Source of the DNA: CALZKI01 sp045124055
GTDB taxonomy: Bacteria > Bacillota > Clostridia > Lachnospirales > Lachnospiraceae
DNA: 64,000 bases
Assembly: GCA_045124055.1 (NCBI GenBank)
Contig: JBGVKZ010000051.1
Location: forward strand, 1 to 64,000
Direction of reading: 5' to 3'
The notes beneath the pieces are model-generated. The model worked only from the letters and a program-made list of their open reading frames with translations, was not told where the DNA came from and did not search any database. The translations under genes and the position numbers were made by a program. Below are positions 60,061 to 64,000 of this stretch, piece by piece. Position 1 is the first letter of the stretch. Every line of letters starts with the position of its first letter.

Positions 60061-60971
60061 ACACAAAAGTAAATTTATGTGGAATCACGTTAGATAATCC
60101 TGTTATTCCGGCAAGTGGAACTTTTGGCTACGGCTACGAATTTGCCGAACTTTATGATATCAATATGCTTGGTAGTTTCTCTTTTAAGGGAACGACAAAA
60201 GATGCAAGATTTGGTAATCCAACACCACGAATTGCGGAATGCAAAAGCGGACTTATCAATGCCGTAGGGCTTCAAAATCCTGGCGTTGACAAAGTAATTT
60301 CTGAAGAATTACCAAAAATGCGGGAAGTTTTCCATAAACCTGTTATGGCAAATGTCAGTGGTTTTTCAGTGGAAGATTATGCATATACGGTAGAAAAATT
60401 AGACAGTGAAGATTGTATTGGCTGGTTTGAAGTGAATGTATCCTGCCCAAACGTACACGGCGGCGGTATGAGTTTTGGGACAGACCCCAAAGCAGCTGCT
60501 GAGGTAACAGCGGCAGTTAGAAAAGTAACGAAAAAGCCAATTTTCATTAAATTAACTCCAAATGTAACGGATATTGTCAGCATAGCAAAAGCCTGTGAAG
60601 CAGCCGGTGCAGATGGTATTAGTATGATAAATACTATGCTTGGTATGAGAATCAGTTTAAAAACGAAAAAGCCGATTATTGCGAATAAAATGGGCGGTTT
60701 TTCAGGTAGTGCTATTATGCCGGTAGCTCTTAGAATGGTATATCAGGTATATGAAGCTGTAAATATACCAATTATTGGTATGGGCGGTTTATCTAGTGCA
60801 GAGGATGTTATCGAAATGATGCTTGCTGGAGCAACTGCGGTTCAGGTAGGTGCAGCCAATCTTGTTGACCCATTTGCCTGCAAAGATATTGTTGAACAGT
60901 TACCAAAAGTGATGGAAAAATATCAGATAAATAATTTAGAAGAAATCATAGGAGGAGCACATTATGAGTAA
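60054..60971 (+). CDS. pyrD: Dihydroorotate dehydrogenase B, catalytic subunit
   Basis: 305 residues, FMN beta/alpha barrel. IPASGTFGYGYEF start, VNVSCPNVHGGG with the catalytic Cys base, KLTPNVTDI, IIGMGGLSSAEDVIEMMLAGATAVQVGAAN phosphate site. The Cys base marks class 1 (B type), fitting the PyrK partner. Overlaps pyrF by 8 bases. Confidence 0.97.
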   Translation: MVNTKVNLCGITLDNPVIPASGTFGYGYEFAELYDINMLGSFSFKGTTKDARFGNPTPRIAECKSGLINAVGLQNPGVDKVISEELPKMREVFHKPVMANVSGFSVEDYAYTVEKLDSEDCIGWFEVNVSCPNVHGGGMSFGTDPKAAAEVTAAVRKVTKKPIFIKLTPNVTDIVSIAKACEAAGADGISMINTMLGMRISLKTKKPIIANKMGGFSGSAIMPVALRMVYQVYEAVNIPIIGMGGLSSAEDVIEMMLAGATAVQVGAANLVDPFACKDIVEQLPKVMEKYQINNLEEIIGGAHYE

Positions 60972-61662
60972 AGATGTAATTATTGCTTGCGACTTTTCAA
61001 GCAAAGAAGAAGTAATGAACTTTCTTGACAAGTTCCAGGAGGAAAAACCATTCTTAAAAATAGGTATGGAATTATTCTATGCAGAAGGTCCAGAAATTGT
61101 AAAAGAAATTAAGAAAAGAGGACACAAGATATTCCTTGACCTAAAATTACACGATATTCCAAATACCGTAAAAAAATCTATGGCAGTTTTATCTAGATTA
61201 GACGTAGATATGTGTAATTTGCATGCCGGCGGAACAATTCCTATGATGGAAGCAGCTATCGAAGGCTTAACAAGAGAAGATGGTACAAGACCTATCTTAA
61301 TTGCTGTAACACAGCTTACTTCCACAAGCCAGGAAAATATGACAAGAGACTTACTTATCGATACACCAATCGATGAAGTGGTTATGCACTATGCAAAAAA
61401 TGCAAAGCAGGCAGGACTTGACGGTGTTGTCTGTTCTCCATTGGAAGCTGGAAAAGTACATGATGTATGTGGCGAAAACTTTATAACAGTAACACCAGGC
61501 GTACGTTTTGCAGATGGCGAAGTGGGAGACCAGGTACGTGTAACGACACCGGCAAAAGCGAAAGAATTAGGTTCAGACTACATTGTAGTAGGCAGACCAA
61601 TTACAGCCGCCACGGACCCTGTTGCTGCTTACAGAAGATGTGTGGAAGAATTTTTAGGATAA
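60964..61662 (+). CDS. pyrF: Orotidine 5'-phosphate decarboxylase
   Basis: 232 residues. Catalytic DxKxxD motif FLDLKLHDIPNTV, phosphate-binding TPGVRFADGEVGDQVRV and YIVVGRPIT. Makes UMP from OMP. Usual length and start overlap with pyrD (GGAGGAG upstream). Confidence 0.97.
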   Translation: MSKDVIIACDFSSKEEVMNFLDKFQEEKPFLKIGMELFYAEGPEIVKEIKKRGHKIFLDLKLHDIPNTVKKSMAVLSRLDVDMCNLHAGGTIPMMEAAIEGLTREDGTRPILIAVTQLTSTSQENMTRDLLIDTPIDEVVMHYAKNAKQAGLDGVVCSPLEAGKVHDVCGENFITVTPGVRFADGEVGDQVRVTTPAKAKELGSDYIVVGRPITAATDPVAAYRRCVEEFLG

Positions 61663-61683
61663 TACAAATTGGAGGATAAAAAA

Positions 61684-62316
61684 ATGGAAAAATTAATTGC
61701 AAAAGACTTATTAAAAATTAAGGCTGTCTTCTTCCGTCCAGACGAACCATTTACTTGGGCAAGTGGAATTAAAAGTCCTGTTTACTGTGATAACAGACTG
61801 ATTTTAACAGCACCGGAAGTAAGAAATGATGTAGAAAACGGATTAGCTAAATTGATTAAAGAACACTATCCAGATGTAGAAGTTTTAATGGGAACAAGTA
61901 CAGCCGGTATTGCTCACGCAGCTATTGTTGGTCATCTTATGGATTTGCCAATGGGTTATGTTCGTTCCGGTGCAAAAGACCACGGTCGTCAGAACCAGAT
62001 TGAAGGTAGATTAGAAAAGGGACAGAAAGTTGTCGTTGTTGAAGACTTAATTTCCACAGGCGGAAGCTGTATCGAAGTTGTAAATGTATTAAGAGAAGCT
62101 GGAGCAGATGTTCTTGGTGTTGTAAGTATTTTCACATATGGTATGCAGAAAGGTCTTACAAGACTTGCAGAAGCTAATGTGAAAAATGTAAGTTTAACAA
62201 ACTTTGATGTCATTGCAGAAGTTGCTGCAGAAGATGGCTACATTGAAAAAGACGACGTTAAGAGATTAATTGCATTCAGAAATAATCCATCAGATGAATC
62301 TTGGATAGGAGCATAA
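61684..62316 (+). CDS. pyrE: Orotate phosphoribosyltransferase
   Basis: 210 residues from ATG 61684 (TTGGAGGAT upstream; TTG 61669 lies in that site). PRPP motif VVVVEDLISTGGSC, FTWASGIKSPVYCDNR and the lysine loop RSGAKDHGRQNQIEG. Makes OMP from orotate. Confidence 0.97.
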   Translation: MEKLIAKDLLKIKAVFFRPDEPFTWASGIKSPVYCDNRLILTAPEVRNDVENGLAKLIKEHYPDVEVLMGTSTAGIAHAAIVGHLMDLPMGYVRSGAKDHGRQNQIEGRLEKGQKVVVVEDLISTGGSCIEVVNVLREAGADVLGVVSIFTYGMQKGLTRLAEANVKNVSLTNFDVIAEVAAEDGYIEKDDVKRLIAFRNNPSDESWIGA

Positions 62317-62319
62317 TAC

Positions 62320-63234
62320 ATGAGAAACTTAATTGATATTTTAGACCTTTCAGTTGAAGAATTGGAAGATTTAATTGCAAAAGCAGAAGATATCATAGCA
62401 AATCCGAAGGCATATTCTGAAAAATGTCACGGAAAAACAATGGCAACACTTTTTTATGAACCTTCTACCAGAACCAGACTTAGCTTTGAAGCAGCTATGT
62501 ACGAGCTTGGCGGAAATGTGTTAGGGTTTTCTGACGCAGTTAGTTCCTCTGCTACAAAAGGAGAAAGTGTTTCCGATACAGTAAAAGTAGTTAGTTGCTA
62601 TGCTGACTTAATTGTTATGCGTCACCCAAAAGAAGGTGCACCAATGGTGGCAACTATGGCGGCAGATGTGCCGGTTATTAATGCAGGCGATGGCGGACAC
62701 AATCACCCAACACAGACTTTGGCAGATATTTTAACGATTAAAAAGGAAAAAGGACGTCTTGATAACTTTACAATCGGTTTTTGCGGTGATTTAAAATTCG
62801 GTAGAACTGTACATTCCTTAATTGAGGCCTTATCCAGATATTCCGGTATCAAAATGGTGCTTATTTCACCAGAAGAATTAAAGCTTCCAAGTTATATCAA
62901 GAAAGATGTATTAAAGAAAAAAGGCATTCCATATGAACAGACTACCAGCATTGAAGATGCTATCAGTGACTTAGACATTCTTTATATGACACGTGTTCAG
63001 AAAGAAAGATTTTTCAACGAAGCAGATTATATCCGCTTAAAAGATAAATGTATTCTTACCACAGAAAAAATGGAATTGGCAAAACCTGATTTGTGCGTAA
63101 TGCACCCGCTTCCTAGAGTAAATGAAATTGTAACGGCTATTGATAAGGATCCAAGAGCCTGCTATTTCAAACAGGCGTTATACGGTAAGTATATGAGAAT
63201 GGCACTTATTTTGAAATTGTTGGAGGTGGAGTAA
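62320..63234 (+). CDS. pyrB: Aspartate carbamoyltransferase, catalytic chain
   Basis: 304 residues. Carbamoyl-phosphate site FYEPSTRTRLSFE, 80s loop with SSSATKGESV, DGGHNHPTQTL, and HPLPRVNEI near the C-terminus. First committed step of pyrimidine synthesis. Followed immediately by its regulatory chain, so a PyrBI dodecamer is expected. Confidence 0.97.
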   Translation: MRNLIDILDLSVEELEDLIAKAEDIIANPKAYSEKCHGKTMATLFYEPSTRTRLSFEAAMYELGGNVLGFSDAVSSSATKGESVSDTVKVVSCYADLIVMRHPKEGAPMVATMAADVPVINAGDGGHNHPTQTLADILTIKKEKGRLDNFTIGFCGDLKFGRTVHSLIEALSRYSGIKMVLISPEELKLPSYIKKDVLKKKGIPYEQTTSIEDAISDLDILYMTRVQKERFFNEADYIRLKDKCILTTEKMELAKPDLCVMHPLPRVNEIVTAIDKDPRACYFKQALYGKYMRMALILKLLEVE

Positions 63235-63660
63235 ATGAAAATAGATTCCATTAAAGATGGTATTGTAATTGACCACATTAAAGCAGGAAAAAGTTTGGAA
63301 ATTTATCATTTATTAAACCTTGAAAAAGTGGACAGTTCCGTTGCCATTATCAAAAATGTAAATAGTCGTAAAATGGGCAAGAAGGATATTATTAAAATTG
63401 ATTCTAACATAGAAATTGATTTAGATGCACTTGGCTATATTGACCCATTTATCACTATTGATATTATTAAAGACGGTAAGCTGTGTGAGAAAAAACACGT
63501 AGAACTTCCTGATAGAATTACCAACGTAATTCGTTGTAAAAATCCAAGATGTATTACAACCATTGAACAGGAATTACCCCATGTATTTAAGTTGACTGAC
63601 CGCGAAAACAGAGTATATAGATGTTTGTATTGTGAAAGCCGTTCAGACACATCTTACTAA
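63235..63660 (+). CDS. pyrI: Aspartate carbamoyltransferase, regulatory chain
   Basis: 141 residues. The N-terminal nucleotide-binding domain (IDSIKDGIVIDHIKAGKSLEIYHLL) is followed by the zinc domain with four cysteines (CKNPRCITT... YRCLYCES). Gives CTP/UTP feedback control to PyrB. The ATG directly follows the pyrB stop. Confidence 0.95.
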   Translation: MKIDSIKDGIVIDHIKAGKSLEIYHLLNLEKVDSSVAIIKNVNSRKMGKKDIIKIDSNIEIDLDALGYIDPFITIDIIKDGKLCEKKHVELPDRITNVIRCKNPRCITTIEQELPHVFKLTDRENRVYRCLYCESRSDTSY

Positions 63661-63691
63661 ATCGATTTAAGTTATTGAAAAAATATGAGAA

Positions 63692-63727
63692 GGGGCATCT
63701 GCAAAATTGCAGATGCTCCATTTTTAT
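63692..63727 (+). terminator. Terminator of the pyrimidine operon
   Basis: GGGGCATCTGC (63692-63702) and GCAGATGCTCC (63709-63719) with one G-U pair, loop AAAATT, then ATTTTT. The T run overlaps the convergent gene's stop codon. Confidence 0.9.
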
Positions 63728-64000
63728 AGGAAATTCATATCTTCGGGAAGAGGTGCCACAAAATGCATTTTTTCCTTGGTTATAGGGTGATGAAATGTTA
63801 AAGAATGAGAGTGAAGGGCTTGTCTGGTTATTTTACGCATATCCGGATTATATAGAAAATCTCCTAAAAGAGCATGACCTATATATTTCATATGCACCCT
63901 GATTTGATGTGTTCTTCCAGTTTCTAACCAGAGTTTTATTTGACTACAATTTAATTTAAGATTTTCCTTTACTACGTGGTAATGCGTTACGGCACGTTCT
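63724..64000 (-). CDS. RluD-family pseudouridine synthase, 5' part beyond window
   Basis: The last 91 codons on the minus strand: ERAVTHYHVVKEN... LWLETGRTHQIRVHMKYIGHALLGDFLY... HSHSLTFHHPITKEKMHFVAPLPEDM-stop. The LETGRTHQIRVHM and LHSHSLTFHHP stretches are the C-terminal signature of RluA/RluD-type rRNA pseudouridine synthases. The catalytic HRLDxxTSG domain lies past the right edge. Confidence 0.9.
   Translation of the reverse strand, partial: ERAVTHYHVVKENLKLNCSQIKLWLETGRTHQIRVHMKYIGHALLGDFLYNPDMRKITRQALHSHSLTFHHPITKEKMHFVAPLPEDMNFL

Noticed and set aside
1..64000. CRISPR arrays, rRNA and tRNA genes
   Set aside because: No array of regularly spaced repeats and no rRNA or cloverleaf-like sequence was seen when reading through. 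A weak tRNA could be missed without a covariance search.

Overview
The window looks like a chromosomal segment of a low-GC, spore-forming, strictly anaerobic Firmicute, most likely Lachnospiraceae. Supporting signs are the spore-coat cotJABC operon, a GerA-family germinant receptor subunit, the oxygen-sensitive NrdD/NrdG ribonucleotide reductase, a group-B-like [FeFe]-hydrogenase and AT-rich codon use. The species assignment is inference.

Layout: (1) 1-1.6 kb: a tyrosine recombinase cut by the left edge, a small membrane protein and a possible gene relic. (2) 1.6-12.3 kb: core genes: cytidine deaminase, a membrane MutS-like ATPase, RNase HI, a HAD nucleotidase, a WYL regulator, nrdD-nrdG behind a double NrdR operator, a dUTPase-like protein, a GerA/SpoVAF protein and an acyltransferase. 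(3) 12,522-38,248: a complete, about 25.7-kb Tn916-superfamily integrative conjugative element (ICE) inserted inside cotJC. Its conjugation genes are Tn916-like, but it carries a large serine recombinase (Tn5397/TndX style). Its cargo is a response regulator, histidine kinase and FtsX-type ABC exporter, in the place where tetM sits in Tn916. It starts with a sortase-anchored NlpC/P60-VaFE surface protein and contains an apparent oriT, two ardA genes, an attenuator-like leader before the sigma-like gene and a probable structured RNA. (4) 38.2-48.2 kb: cotJC 5' part, cotJB, cotJA, a chemotaxis-type receptor, a hydrogenase, gltX, a UvrD-like helicase, small proteins and trpS. (5) 48.3-57.8 kb: an accessory regulatory locus. 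Two AgrC-like sensor kinases flank one LytTR response regulator, followed by a tyrosine recombinase, a 243-bp segment bounded by perfect 24-bp inverted repeats, and an operon of FHA-ABC ATPase, ABC-2 permease, PP2C phosphatase, a truncated vWA gene and an LCP-like lipoprotein broken at a (TA)6 tract. (6) 58-63.7 kb: the pyrimidine operon pyrC-K-D-F-E-B-I, then a convergent pseudouridine synthase cut by the right edge.

The most interesting signal is region 5. The recombinase gene lies immediately beside two oppositely oriented copies of a palindromic recombination-site-like sequence. The segment between them carries a bidirectional terminator and a promoter-like sequence, just upstream of a signalling and export operon. 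This is the architecture of a phase-variable DNA switch. The TA-tract frameshift at the end of the same operon could be a second, independent switch. The second notable point is the ICE in cotJC: the crossover dinucleotide (TC/GA) and symmetric att arms can be read directly from the two junctions, and precise excision would restore a 205-codon cotJC frame.
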